Of a DNA stretch of 64,000 nucleotides, positions 32,398 through 41,510 are shown piece by piece. The stretch is from the NCBI GenBank assembly GCA_009493725.1, contig VOGB01000004.1, positions 434,001-498,000 of the forward strand, in the 5' to 3' direction. The stretch comes from Pseudoramibacter fermentans (GTDB lineage Bacteria; Bacillota; Clostridia; Eubacteriales; Eubacteriaceae). Both the position numbers and the translations under genes were made by a program. The notes under the pieces were generated by a model. The model saw nothing but the letters and a program-made list of their open reading frames with translations, searched no databases and had not been told where the DNA came from. The first letter of the stretch is position 1. Every line of letters starts with the position of its first letter.

Positions 32398-33333
32398 ATG
32401 GAAAATTTTTTTATTACACTGAGATCGCAGTTTTCCTTTTCTAATGTCATTGAGATCCTCGTCATTACTTTTTTAATTTATAAAATACTCATGTGGATTC
32501 GCGGAACTCAGGCCGAACAGGTCGCCAAGGGGTTGATCATGGTGCTGGTCCTGATTCCGATCAGCTCCTGGCTTGGGTTTACAACGTTAAATTATATTTT
32601 AAACATTGTCGTGACTTGGGCTGTCATATTAATCGTCGTCGTGTTTCAGCCGGAGCTGCGTTCGGCTTTGGAACAATTGGGGAATAATAAATTGTTTGAC
32701 CGTATGTTCAGGTCGTCCGGGGAGCGGAAAATTTACAACAACATTCAAGAAATTGCAAAGGCCACGACCGACATGTCCGACGTCCGAATGGGCGCGCTGA
32801 TGGTGTTTCCGGTGAATACTGGACTCAAAGACATCGAAGCGACGGGTATCAAGCTCAATGCGGACATTTCAACTGAATTGATCGAAAATATATTTACGCC
32901 GAATCGACCGCTGCACGACGGTGCTGTGATCATCGATTTGTGGAGCGGCAAGATTAAAACCGCGGGCTGCCTGCTGCCGCTGACGGACCGCAAGACGCTG
33001 AACTCCTCTCTGGGTACGCGTCACCGCGCGGGCATTGGCATTTCCGAAAAATCGGACGCGGTCGTGCTCATCGTATCGGAAGAAACTGGGACCATCTCTG
33101 TGGCAGAAAAGGGCGTGCTTCGCCGCGGATTTTCAGAGGATGAGCTCATCGATCTGCTCACCGAGCGTTTTATCAACATCGATGAGGAAGAGGAGGTTGA
33201 AGACGACCTGCCTTACGACGAATACGAGGATATAAGCGATGATGCCGAACTGGAAAGTGATCTGATTGATCAGGAAGAAGAGCCAGCGGCAGACGCGTTA
33301 GACGATGGGGAATCGACTGATGAAGAAAAATAA
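32398..33333 (+). CDS. cdaA: Diadenylate cyclase CdaA
   Basis: 311 residues. Three N-terminal membrane helices (about 10-85) precede a DisA_N domain with LHDGAVIID (DGA near 174-176) and GTRHRAGIGIS (RHR near 208-210), which bind ATP. It makes cyclic di-AMP from two ATP at the membrane. ATG 32398 follows AAGGAGG; an upstream in-frame start at 32353 has no site. The C-terminal 60 residues are strongly acidic. It overlaps cdaR by 14 nt, the usual regulatory partner. Confidence 0.95.
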   Translation: MENFFITLRSQFSFSNVIEILVITFLIYKILMWIRGTQAEQVAKGLIMVLVLIPISSWLGFTTLNYILNIVVTWAVILIVVVFQPELRSALEQLGNNKLFDRMFRSSGERKIYNNIQEIAKATTDMSDVRMGALMVFPVNTGLKDIEATGIKLNADISTELIENIFTPNRPLHDGAVIIDLWSGKIKTAGCLLPLTDRKTLNSSLGTRHRAGIGISEKSDAVVLIVSEETGTISVAEKGVLRRGFSEDELIDLLTERFINIDEEEEVEDDLPYDEYEDISDDAELESDLIDQEEEPAADALDDGESTDEEK

Positions 33334-34549
33334 TAAAACGGGAAGTGACAGAACGGCGCGCATCGTGCGGCTGATTATCGCGGCATGTCTCGCCGTCTTT
33401 TTATGGATGTACATCAATGGCAACGACATCAACATGATCACACAGGAGATCAACAATATTCCGGTGACGCTGATCAACACAGAAAAGCTTTCGTCAAAGG
33501 GGCTCGTGCTCACCGAGCAGAAGAATTACTTTGTCAATATTCGGGTCCGCGGGAGCGAACGGAATGTGAACACTTTAGACGCTTCACAGATCACCGCGAC
33601 AGTGGATCTTGCGGGAGTGAAGGGACCGGGAACCTACACGGCGGACGTCGTGATTCAGGGATTGCCGAATTCTGTCATCCTGCAGGAGACACAGCCTTCC
33701 GAGCTCAATATCAAAATCGACAGTATTCGCCATAAAGCCCACAGCGTGACGATCAACACCAGCGGAAAGCCGGGGAACAATTTGTCGGTCGTCTCGGCGA
33801 CGACTACTGATCAGGTCCGCGTGGAAGGACCGAGTGATTCTGTCAATAAAATTAAGGCGTGTGTCGCGACGGCCAATGTCCAGGATATGACAGACGATAC
33901 GGATGTTTACATCCCGGTGAAGGCGGTCGACAAAAAGGGCAATGTGCTTTCCGATGTGGAATGCAAGCCCTCGATGATCAAGGCGAGCGTCAAAGTCGGC
34001 ACGACCAAGCGCGTGAAAATCAAGGCGCCCAAAACGACGGGCAGCGTGGCCGACGGCTACAAGGTCGCCAAAATTACAGTCAGTCCCAAGACGGTGCTTC
34101 TCGGCGGCAAGGCGTCGGATTTGAACAGTATCAATGCGGTGCGCCCGAGTACAGTCGATTTAAGCGGGTTGAAGATCAGCACGACGGTACAGAAAAAATT
34201 GAATCTGCCTTCAAACGTTACGAATATGGACGGCAGCGCCAACGTGACGGTGACTATCAAAGTGGAGGCGCTGACATCTAAGCAGCTGATGGTCGACGAC
34301 ATCGAACAGCGCAACGTGCCAGACGATCTGACGGTCACGAAAATGGAAAACGCGTCGGTAACCGTCAAAATTGAGGGTACGAGCAGCGAATTGTCGACCC
34401 TCGACATCAAAGATTTAAGCGCCTGGATCGATTTTTCAGATGCGGCAGAGGGCACCGGATCCTACGACATTCAGGTCACAACCGATAAAGGGACGATCAA
34501 ATCTGTTTCGCCGTCTTCCACTTCGGCGACCCTCAAATCGAAAAATTAA
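33320..34549 (+). CDS. cdaR: CdaR/YbbR-domain regulator of CdaA
   Basis: 409 residues: one N-terminal membrane helix (IVRLIIAACLAVFLWMYIN) followed by about four YbbR repeats outside the membrane, each with motifs like IPVTLINTEKLSSKGLVL, VRVEGPSDSVNKIKA and VLLGGKASDLNSI. CdaR binds CdaA and modulates cyclic di-AMP output. ATG 33320 with GGGGAA upstream lies inside the end of cdaA, so translation is coupled. In most Firmicutes glmM follows; here an AI-2E-type transporter does. Confidence 0.9.
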   Translation: MKKNNKTGSDRTARIVRLIIAACLAVFLWMYINGNDINMITQEINNIPVTLINTEKLSSKGLVLTEQKNYFVNIRVRGSERNVNTLDASQITATVDLAGVKGPGTYTADVVIQGLPNSVILQETQPSELNIKIDSIRHKAHSVTINTSGKPGNNLSVVSATTTDQVRVEGPSDSVNKIKACVATANVQDMTDDTDVYIPVKAVDKKGNVLSDVECKPSMIKASVKVGTTKRVKIKAPKTTGSVADGYKVAKITVSPKTVLLGGKASDLNSINAVRPSTVDLSGLKISTTVQKKLNLPSNVTNMDGSANVTVTIKVEALTSKQLMVDDIEQRNVPDDLTVTKMENASVTVKIEGTSSELSTLDIKDLSAWIDFSDAAEGTGSYDIQVTTDKGTIKSVSPSSTSATLKSKN

Positions 34550-34566
34550 TAAGGTAAAAATTATAT

Positions 34567-35775
34567 ATGGATAAATTCAACAAATCAAAGATTTGGAAAA
34601 ACAAAAATGTTCGGAGAGCGATTCCGCTGTGTATTGCCATTCTCTTTTATCTGATCATGACTCATCTCGATCTGATCGGAAGGGGCATCGCGTTTCTTGT
34701 CAATTTCATTTTGCCGGTCATCGTCGGGATCGTTCTGGCTTACATCATGGACCCGCCAATTCGGAATATCGAAAAGAAGTTCAGTGAACGCGGGGTGAAT
34801 CACGCGAGGGGAAAGGCCATTGCGATCGTCATTGTGATCATACTCGTCTCGCTGGCGCTGCTGATCATTGCGGTGGTGCCGCAGGTCCTCAGCAGTGTAG
34901 TGAAATTTGCGACGAGCAAAACTTCCTATCACGGGGCGCTGCAGCAGTTTGTTGACAATATCGCAAAACGCCACGTCGATATGAAGTCGGCGTTTACCGC
35001 GATCGACAACATGCTCGACAAAATGCAAAGCCAGGTTCAAGATCGATTAGTTTCCGGCTCCGGCTCCGGCGGAAAACACGTGCTCAATTTTATTATCGAT
35101 TTTATTTTGGCCATCTATTTTCTGGCGGACAAGAAGCGCGTGCAGCGCAACGCGCGCAATTTTTTCAGGCTTTCGATGCGGGACACCACCTACGTCAAGG
35201 TTTCATCGGTCTGGAAACGCTGTGACCGCATTTTTATCAAATTTTTATTCTGCGAAGTGATCGACGCGCTGATTGTCGGTTGTGCCAACGCCGCATTCAT
35301 GCTGATCTGTCAAATGTCCTACGTGCCGATGATTTCCGTGGTGGTCGGTTTGACGAACCTTGTGCCGACCTTTGGACCGATTATCGGCGCTGTCGTCGGT
35401 GCCTTTGTCTTAATGATGAACAATCCGATCCACGCGCTGCTGTTTTTGGCCTTTACGGGTATCCTTCAGGCCCTCGACGGTTACATGATCAAGCCGAAGC
35501 TTTACGGTGACACGCTGGGTGTGCCGGGCATTTGGATTTTGATCGCGGTTGTCATTGGGGGCCGCGTACTTGGCATGTGGGGCATGCTGCTGGCCATTCC
35601 GATTGTCGCCATTCTCGACATCGTGATCCGCGAAACCCTGCTGCCCTTTATGGAAGAAAGAAAAATTAAACGGGAAGTGCGGGCGGCAGAACGCGCCGTG
35701 CACGATACCGAGGAAATGGACGCGCTCGAGCTGCTGATGGCGCTTCAGAACGATACACAGGAAAAAGAAGAATAA
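34567..35775 (+). CDS. AI-2E family transporter (PerM-type)
   Basis: 402 residues with about eight hydrophobic segments: IPLCIAILFYLIMTHLDLIG and FILPVIVGIVLAYIMDPPI at the front, and FIDFILAIYFLADKK, VGLTNLVPTFGPIIG and GVPGIWILIAVVIGGRVLG in the core. The PTFGPIIG region and C-terminal helices are family-typical. Members have been linked to AI-2 export or Na+/H+ exchange, so the substrate is uncertain. 17 nt after cdaR with no terminator between, so co-transcribed; a hairpin terminator follows. Confidence 0.85.
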   Translation: MDKFNKSKIWKNKNVRRAIPLCIAILFYLIMTHLDLIGRGIAFLVNFILPVIVGIVLAYIMDPPIRNIEKKFSERGVNHARGKAIAIVIVIILVSLALLIIAVVPQVLSSVVKFATSKTSYHGALQQFVDNIAKRHVDMKSAFTAIDNMLDKMQSQVQDRLVSGSGSGGKHVLNFIIDFILAIYFLADKKRVQRNARNFFRLSMRDTTYVKVSSVWKRCDRIFIKFLFCEVIDALIVGCANAAFMLICQMSYVPMISVVVGLTNLVPTFGPIIGAVVGAFVLMMNNPIHALLFLAFTGILQALDGYMIKPKLYGDTLGVPGIWILIAVVIGGRVLGMWGMLLAIPIVAILDIVIRETLLPFMEERKIKREVRAAERAVHDTEEMDALELLMALQNDTQEKEE

Positions 35776-35787
35776 TCACGCATAATA

Positions 35788-35829
35788 AAAATAACGATCA
35801 GGAGAAAATCTCCTGGTCGTTATTTTTTG
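35788..35829. terminator. Bidirectional terminator after cdaA operon
   Basis: AATAACGATCAGGAGA / TCTCCTGGTCGTTATT with T-run; also ends leuA on the minus strand. Confidence 0.88.
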
Positions 35830-35840
35830 CTTAAATGCGA

Positions 35841-37529
35841 TTATTTTTTCATGTTTTCAGGCTTTTCTGGACCGATGTGGTTGATGGCTGAAACCAATGC
35901 GCGAATTGACGCGACGATGATATCGTTGTCGATGCCGGCGCCCCAAACTTCGCGGTTGTCGTTCAGAGTTAAGCCGATGTACGCGACAGCACGGGAGCTG
36001 GAGCCCCTTTCGAGGGCGTGTTCGCTGTAGGCCAAATCTTTAATTGGCGTGTGGATGTGCTGAATGACGGTGTTGGTAACCGCATCGATACGACCGTTGC
36101 CGATTTCGCTGTAATCGCCGATATCGCCTTCGTTGTTGATTGTCAAATGCGCGCGGATTCTGCCATCTGGAAGCTGTTCAAAATGCGCAGCCGGAATGCT
36201 GAAGTAATCTTCCTTGTTGACGTAGTGATCGTTGAAAATCTGATAGACTTCCTTTGGCTGAAGTTCGCGGTGTCCGTGGTCGGATACGTTCTTGACCAGA
36301 TTGCGCATGTGGTCGCGCATTTTCTTCGGGAGGTTGAAGCCATAATTGTGTTCGAGGATGAAGCCAATCCCGCCCTTGCCGGACTGAGAGTTGATGCGGA
36401 TGACATCTTTGTCGTACTGACGGCCGAGATCTTCGGGGTTGATGGTCAGATACGGCACATCCCAATGGTGATCTTCGCTTTCCCGCGCCATTTTCATCCC
36501 CTTGGCGATGGCATCCTGATGGCTGCCTGAGAAGGCGGCAAAGACCAAAGCACCTGAGTAAGGCTGACGTTCGTAGACGTGCATCCGGGTATCCCGTTCG
36601 TAGGCTTCGCAGAGCTCTGGCAGATTGCTGAAGTCCAGCTTTGGATCGACGCCGTGGGTGTACATGTTAAGTGCCAATGTGATGATGTCGACGTTGCCGG
36701 TACGTTCGCCGTTGCCGAACAAGGTGCCTTCGACGCGGTCAGCGCCGGCGAGAAGGCCGAGCTCCGTGTCGGCGACGCCGCAGCCGCGGTCGTTGTGGGG
36801 ATGAAGCGAAAGCACGACGTTGTCGCGGTATTTCAAATGCTTGCTCATGTATTCAATCTGGCTGGCGTAAACGTGGGGAAGGGATAATTCAACGGTAACC
36901 GGCAGGTTGATAATGGCTTTGTTTTCGGCTGTTGGCTGCCAAACGTCGAGGACGGCGTTGCAGACGTCGCAGGCGTAATCTACTTCTGTGCCGGTGAAGC
37001 TTTCCGGTGAGTATTCAAATTGGAAATTGCCCTGGGTTTCCTTGGCCAAATCGTTTAACATCTTGGCGCCGTCCACAGCCAGCTGTAAAATTTCTTCCTT
37101 AGATTTTTTAAAGACCTGTTCGCGCTGCTGACGAGACGTGGAGTTGTAGAGGTGAACGATGGAATGCTTGCAGCCGTCCAACGCTTCAAAAGTTTTCTTG
37201 ATGATGTGTTCCCGCGCCTGAGTCAGCACCTGAATGGTGACGTCGTCTGGGATCAAGTCCTGTTCGATCAAGGTTCTTAAGAATTCGTATTCCGTTTCGG
37301 ATGCGGCCGGGAAACCGACTTCGATTTCTTTAAAGCCGACTTTGACTAAATATTTGAAATAGTCGATTTTTTCTTCGAGGCTCATCGGGATGATCAAGGC
37401 TTGGTTGCCGTCGCGCAGATCGACGGAGCACCAAATCGGCGGGTGGTCGATGTATTCTTTATTCACCCAATCCGTGCAGGGTTCTGGGGGCATGAAATAA
37501 TTTCGTTTGTATTTTTTTGGATTCATCAT
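35841..37529 (-). CDS. leuA: 2-Isopropylmalate synthase
   Basis: 562 residues, the long LeuA form. It condenses acetyl-CoA with 2-oxoisovalerate in leucine synthesis. N-terminal HMGL-like TIM barrel: PIWCSVDLRDGNQALI, VGFPAASETEYEF, LPVTVELSLPHVYASQ and HPHNDRGCGVADTEL with the metal histidines. The C-terminal LeuA dimer/allosteric domain includes GRIDAVTNTVIQHIH. ATG 37529 follows GAGGAGG (9 nt). Monocistronic; other leu genes are not in the window. Expression is governed by the Leu T-box in its leader. Confidence 0.95.
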   Translation of the reverse strand: MMNPKKYKRNYFMPPEPCTDWVNKEYIDHPPIWCSVDLRDGNQALIIPMSLEEKIDYFKYLVKVGFKEIEVGFPAASETEYEFLRTLIEQDLIPDDVTIQVLTQAREHIIKKTFEALDGCKHSIVHLYNSTSRQQREQVFKKSKEEILQLAVDGAKMLNDLAKETQGNFQFEYSPESFTGTEVDYACDVCNAVLDVWQPTAENKAIINLPVTVELSLPHVYASQIEYMSKHLKYRDNVVLSLHPHNDRGCGVADTELGLLAGADRVEGTLFGNGERTGNVDIITLALNMYTHGVDPKLDFSNLPELCEAYERDTRMHVYERQPYSGALVFAAFSGSHQDAIAKGMKMARESEDHHWDVPYLTINPEDLGRQYDKDVIRINSQSGKGGIGFILEHNYGFNLPKKMRDHMRNLVKNVSDHGHRELQPKEVYQIFNDHYVNKEDYFSIPAAHFEQLPDGRIRAHLTINNEGDIGDYSEIGNGRIDAVTNTVIQHIHTPIKDLAYSEHALERGSSSRAVAYIGLTLNDNREVWGAGIDNDIIVASIRALVSAINHIGPEKPENMKK

Positions 37530-37572
37530 TTGAATAGTCCTCCTCATAAAAGATTAAATGCATTGTTTCCAT

Positions 37573-37860
37573 AAAAAACGCCTCTATGCCAAAGCATAGA
37601 GGCGATGTCGGATTCGCTGTACCACTCTAATTCACATTTTATTGCTGAATAAATCAATAATCATAAAATAAAATGCCTTGTTGCAGATACGTCTTTAGAT
37701 CGCTAAAGATTATATCCTCCTGCGATAACGGGCAGGACCCGGTGCGCCTAATAGGGAAAATCCGTTCAGCCTTCCGCTCTGAGGCCAGTTCGAAAATGTT
37801 CGGCAGCTGCTTCACACCAGCCAGCAGCTCTCTGGACGCCTAGAATTTTTTAATATTCCT
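37573..37860 (-). promoter_or_regulatory. T-box leader (Leu specifier CTG)
   Basis: In minus-strand order: AGAGAG, CTGCTGGCTGGTGTGAAGCAG (AG-bulge/distal stem I), GAACTGGCCTCAGAGC where the specifier CTG (37788-37786) is followed by a purine, then the T-box core TAGAGTGGTACAGCG (37629-37615), and the terminator CGCCTCTATGC / GCATAGAGGCG with T-run (37604-37573). Uncharged tRNA-Leu(CAG) should stabilise the antiterminator and allow leuA transcription. Confidence 0.92.
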
Positions 37861-37878
37861 CTTCATTGCGTTGTGTTT

Positions 37879-37907
37879 ATCTTAGCGGTAAAAAAACGAG
37901 ATGTCAA
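37879..37907 (-). promoter_or_regulatory. Sigma-A-like promoter for the leuA T-box leader
   Basis: On the minus strand TTGACA (37907-37902), 17-nt spacer, TAAGAT (37884-37879). Confidence 0.75.
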
Positions 37908-38025
37908 GTAAAAGTTTTGCATAATTCGCTTTTATCTGAGGTTTTGCATCGCCGTGCACATTTTAAATTTCATCAGGTATGTTATAATAAAAAAACAAAA
38001 TTCAATGGATAGAGAAGGAAGATTC

Positions 38026-39120
38026 ATGGCCATATCTTTTATTCATACCGGGGATATTCACCTGGAAAAAACTTTTCATTTTAAGAATCAGCAGCGTGAT
38101 TTCGGCAAGGAGCACCGAATTGATCTATGGCTGACCTTTGATCAAATCATCAATACCGCCGAAAAAAATCACGTCGATTTTCTGATTATCAGCGGCGATT
38201 TATTCGATACGCCAGATATTTCGAGCAAGGCGCTCAAGCGCGTCGCCGAAAAATTTGCTCATTTGACCGAAACCGAAGTGGTCATCTGTCCGGGCAATCA
38301 CGATTTTTACACGCCGTCCGCGCTCTACGGGCTGATCGAGTGGCCCAATAACGTCACGATTTTCACGCAGGGTCAAATGGAATCGAAGTATTTCGAAGAA
38401 AAGGAGACCCGCGTTTTCGGCATCGGCTGGACGAAGGATACCTACGAGGCAATGCCTTTTGACGGCAGCCACATCGATTTGTCTGAAACGGACAACAATA
38501 TTTTGGTGCTCCACGGCGACGCCTACAATCAAATTTCGCAGTACATGCCCATTGACTTGGAGCTTTTCGATTATTTTGATTACGTGGCGCTGGGGCATAT
38601 TCACAGGAGCGAACGGCTGACCCTTCGCGCGGCCTATTGTGGCTGTCCTGAGCCCTTGACCTTTAAAAATATCAATGATCCAGGCATTTTCTACGGCCAA
38701 ATTCATCATCACAGACTGGAGCTTCAAAAGATCGAGACCGGCAAACGGAAATTTTTCCAGAAGACCCTTCGCGTGTCGCCAGAGATGACGCAGAACGACC
38801 TGCTTACGGCCTGTTCGGATTTGGGTGACGACGACAGCAAGCGGAAGGATTTTTTTAGAATTTTTTTGAAAGGATATGCCGGCGCCGATATCGACGTGGA
38901 AGAGCTGAGAATGCAGCTGGCGCAGATGTTTTACTACGTCGAGGTGGACGACAAGAAGCTGCTGCCCAACATTGATGTGGACAAACTGCTCGAGGAAAAT
39001 CAAAACAATATGATCGGGCGGTTCATCCAGGAAATGCGCCGCAACGGGGACAATCCGACGGCTAGAAAAGCGCTGTATTACGGATTGGAAGGTTTGTTGA
39101 ACAGTGAGGATAAAGGGTGA
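38026..39120 (+). CDS. YhaO/SbcD-like metallophosphoesterase exonuclease
   Basis: 364 residues. Calcineurin-like phosphoesterase motifs in order: FIHTGDIHLEK, LIISGDLFDTPD, VICPGNHDFYTP, ILVLHGDAYN and ALGHIHRSE, which bind two metal ions. The family (YhaO, SbcD/Mre11-like) processes DNA ends. ATG 38026 follows GAAGGAAG; an upstream frame from 37954 has no site. It overlaps the following AAA-type ATPase by 4 nt (GTGA), forming a nuclease-ATPase pair like SbcCD. Confidence 0.9.
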   Translation: MAISFIHTGDIHLEKTFHFKNQQRDFGKEHRIDLWLTFDQIINTAEKNHVDFLIISGDLFDTPDISSKALKRVAEKFAHLTETEVVICPGNHDFYTPSALYGLIEWPNNVTIFTQGQMESKYFEEKETRVFGIGWTKDTYEAMPFDGSHIDLSETDNNILVLHGDAYNQISQYMPIDLELFDYFDYVALGHIHRSERLTLRAAYCGCPEPLTFKNINDPGIFYGQIHHHRLELQKIETGKRKFFQKTLRVSPEMTQNDLLTACSDLGDDDSKRKDFFRIFLKGYAGADIDVEELRMQLAQMFYYVEVDDKKLLPNIDVDKLLEENQNNMIGRFIQEMRRNGDNPTARKALYYGLEGLLNSEDKG

Positions 39121-41498
39121 AAATCAAGACACTTCATTTAATTGCATTTGGAAAATTCAAGCAGACCACCATTGAGCTCGACGACGGCTTTAATCTGATT
39201 TATGGCCCCAATGAGGCGGGTAAATCGACGATTCAGGCCTTTATCGAGGGGATGTTTTTTGGATTTTACAAGCCCTATCGGAAGCGCCGCACCTACAGTG
39301 AGGCGTACGCGCAATACAAACCGCTGTACTCGGATCAGTACCGCGGTGCGATGATTTACGTCGATGAAATGGGGCGGGAAATCAGAATCGAACGGGATTT
39401 CTTGAAGGAACGGGACGGCGTCCGGCTTTTTGACAACATCACAGGAGAGGACATCACCGAGACTTTCCCTTACGACAACATCACGAAGCAGTACATGCCT
39501 TTGGGCTACCAGTCGATCAACTCGTCGATCTACAACAATACCGTCAATTTCAGGCAAATGGCGTCGAAAACCAACGCAGATTTGGCGAGGGAAATTAACG
39601 ATAAGCTCATTGACATGGCCAACAACGACAGTGACATTTCCGTCCATCAGGTTATCGACTACCTTGATCAGAAGAAAAAGGCCATCGGCACATTTCGCGC
39701 GACCAAATCCAATTACGGTATGGCCGTCCGCAATCGCAGTGATCTGGAGGATAAGCTGGAAATTTCAGAGGAAAAATACCAGAAGATAAGGCTCAACCAG
39801 CGTAAAATCATGGATTACCGCGAGGAAGTGAAACGCCTCACCAGAGAGCAGGAGGACATCGCCGCATCTGAGGAACGGCAGAAGGTGCAGGCCATCGAGG
39901 AGCAGAAGGACAAGCTTCAAAAAATCAAGGAAGAGGGCGAAGCCCTCGAAAAGGAGCTGGCCGCGTATCAGGCGGACGCGGAAAAATACAACATCGCGAC
40001 CTACAACCGTCTGCAGATGCTGGAGGACGATCGTAGCCAGCTGAAGCGGCAGATCGACCGTTACGAGCAGCAGATTCGGGACATTGACCAGCACATCGAG
40101 AGCGGACAAAAAAAGGCGGACCGCCTCCGCGCCAAGGTGCGTCATTATAATGCGCTCCAGGTTGAAAGAGACCAGGAAGATTTAAAACGCATCCAAAGCC
40201 AGTACAGCAGGACAGAGAAAAAAGTCGAAAGACAAAACGAAAGTCTGCCGCTTTTTGAACGTCATCCCATTTCGGCCGGTGCGTCCATCGCAGGGCTGGC
40301 CGTCGGGATTTTGGTACTGCTGCTTTCTCTATTTAATCCCAGTCATGTGCTGCCAACCGGGGCGGCAATTGGGTTTGCCGTAGCCGGCGCAGTCATCGCG
40401 GTGTTTTTTGGATTGGCCTTTTACGCCGCACACTGCCGGTCAGCCCGTTTAGCCGAGACGGCGGCGAGCTTTGATCCGCAGGATCGGATTGCGACCCACT
40501 TGTCCATCTTAATGGAACGGTATCACGAGCCGCGGGATTTAGACGCGCTGAAGGCGCAGATGAATGCTATTTTGGACGCCTTCGACCGTTTGACGGCCGC
40601 AGATCAGGATTTGTCCAATTTGACCGTTCAAAAGCAGAGCCTCGAAGCACAAATCGAAAGCTACCGCGATAAAATCGACAAGGATCAGCAGGCCATCGAA
40701 GAAGTCTTGAAACCGCTGGGGATTTCCAGACTCGAGGATTACAGACAAGGGCTCGACCACGAGCGCAAGGCTTTGGACATCCAGGCGAAGATCGCGGCCA
40801 ACCACCAGCTGTACAGCGATTTAGAGGGCGAAAATTACATCCGCGTTTCAAGTGAATCGGATCTGTTCCAGCAAGGTAAGCAGCGTAAACGTGCGGTGAA
40901 AAGAAGCATCGCGTCGGCTCAGCGGGAAATGGCAAGGCTCGAGGGAGAAAATCAAACCCTCGCGGATGAAGTGGACTCGCCGGTTGTCCTCCGCGAAAAA
41001 ATTGACGGGATTAACGCGCAGATTGCCGCTTATGAAGAAGAAATCCGCGCCTGCGATATGGCGGAATCCTTTTTCATGCGCTATCAGAAAGAAACCCACC
41101 GCAGTCAGGCGGGCAGTCTCAACGAGCGCATTGGCAATATTTTGAAAAAGATCACGAACAAATATCGCGAAGTCCGTATTGACGATAAGCTGAACATCAA
41201 GGTTTTGGATCCGCAGACGTCAAATCTGATCGATCTCAATCAGCTTTCTGGCGGGACTATCGATCAGATCTATTTCGCGCTGCGGTTCGGCATTCGCGAA
41301 ATTGTCGACGAACAGCGGGTGCTGCCCTTCATTTTGGACGATCCCTTTGTGCAGTACGACGACAAACGCAGAAAAGAAGGCATGCTATTCTTGAGCCGAG
41401 TGGCAAAGAACGACCAGGTCATTTTGCTGACGTGCAGCCAAAACGAAAAACAGATTTTGGACCAAGAGGACATCCCGTACACGGGAATCAGTTTGTAA
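39117..41498 (+). CDS. YhaN/SbcC-like ATPase
   Basis: 793 residues. N-terminal FNLIYGPNEAGKSTIQAFIE (Walker A), long coiled-coil arms (about 190-350 and 460-690), a hydrophobic pair near residues 382-440 that looks membrane-inserted, and the C-terminal ABC half with LNQLSGGTIDQIYFALRF and VLPFILDDPFVQYDD (Walker B). This fits YhaN, partner of YhaO in double-strand break handling. GTG start at 39117, overlapping the upstream gene. Unlike SbcC the arms carry no obvious zinc hook (CxxC) motif. Confidence 0.87.
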   Translation: MKIKTLHLIAFGKFKQTTIELDDGFNLIYGPNEAGKSTIQAFIEGMFFGFYKPYRKRRTYSEAYAQYKPLYSDQYRGAMIYVDEMGREIRIERDFLKERDGVRLFDNITGEDITETFPYDNITKQYMPLGYQSINSSIYNNTVNFRQMASKTNADLAREINDKLIDMANNDSDISVHQVIDYLDQKKKAIGTFRATKSNYGMAVRNRSDLEDKLEISEEKYQKIRLNQRKIMDYREEVKRLTREQEDIAASEERQKVQAIEEQKDKLQKIKEEGEALEKELAAYQADAEKYNIATYNRLQMLEDDRSQLKRQIDRYEQQIRDIDQHIESGQKKADRLRAKVRHYNALQVERDQEDLKRIQSQYSRTEKKVERQNESLPLFERHPISAGASIAGLAVGILVLLLSLFNPSHVLPTGAAIGFAVAGAVIAVFFGLAFYAAHCRSARLAETAASFDPQDRIATHLSILMERYHEPRDLDALKAQMNAILDAFDRLTAADQDLSNLTVQKQSLEAQIESYRDKIDKDQQAIEEVLKPLGISRLEDYRQGLDHERKALDIQAKIAANHQLYSDLEGENYIRVSSESDLFQQGKQRKRAVKRSIASAQREMARLEGENQTLADEVDSPVVLREKIDGINAQIAAYEEEIRACDMAESFFMRYQKETHRSQAGSLNERIGNILKKITNKYREVRIDDKLNIKVLDPQTSNLIDLNQLSGGTIDQIYFALRFGIREIVDEQRVLPFILDDPFVQYDDKRRKEGMLFLSRVAKNDQVILLTCSQNEKQILDQEDIPYTGISL

Positions 41499-41510
41499 AG
41501 GATCCGCAGC

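Noticed and set aside
37741..37760. TTA or CTA as T-box specifier
   Set aside because: They lie outside the conserved GAAC-specifier-CC...GAGC layout; CTG followed by a purine fits the position.
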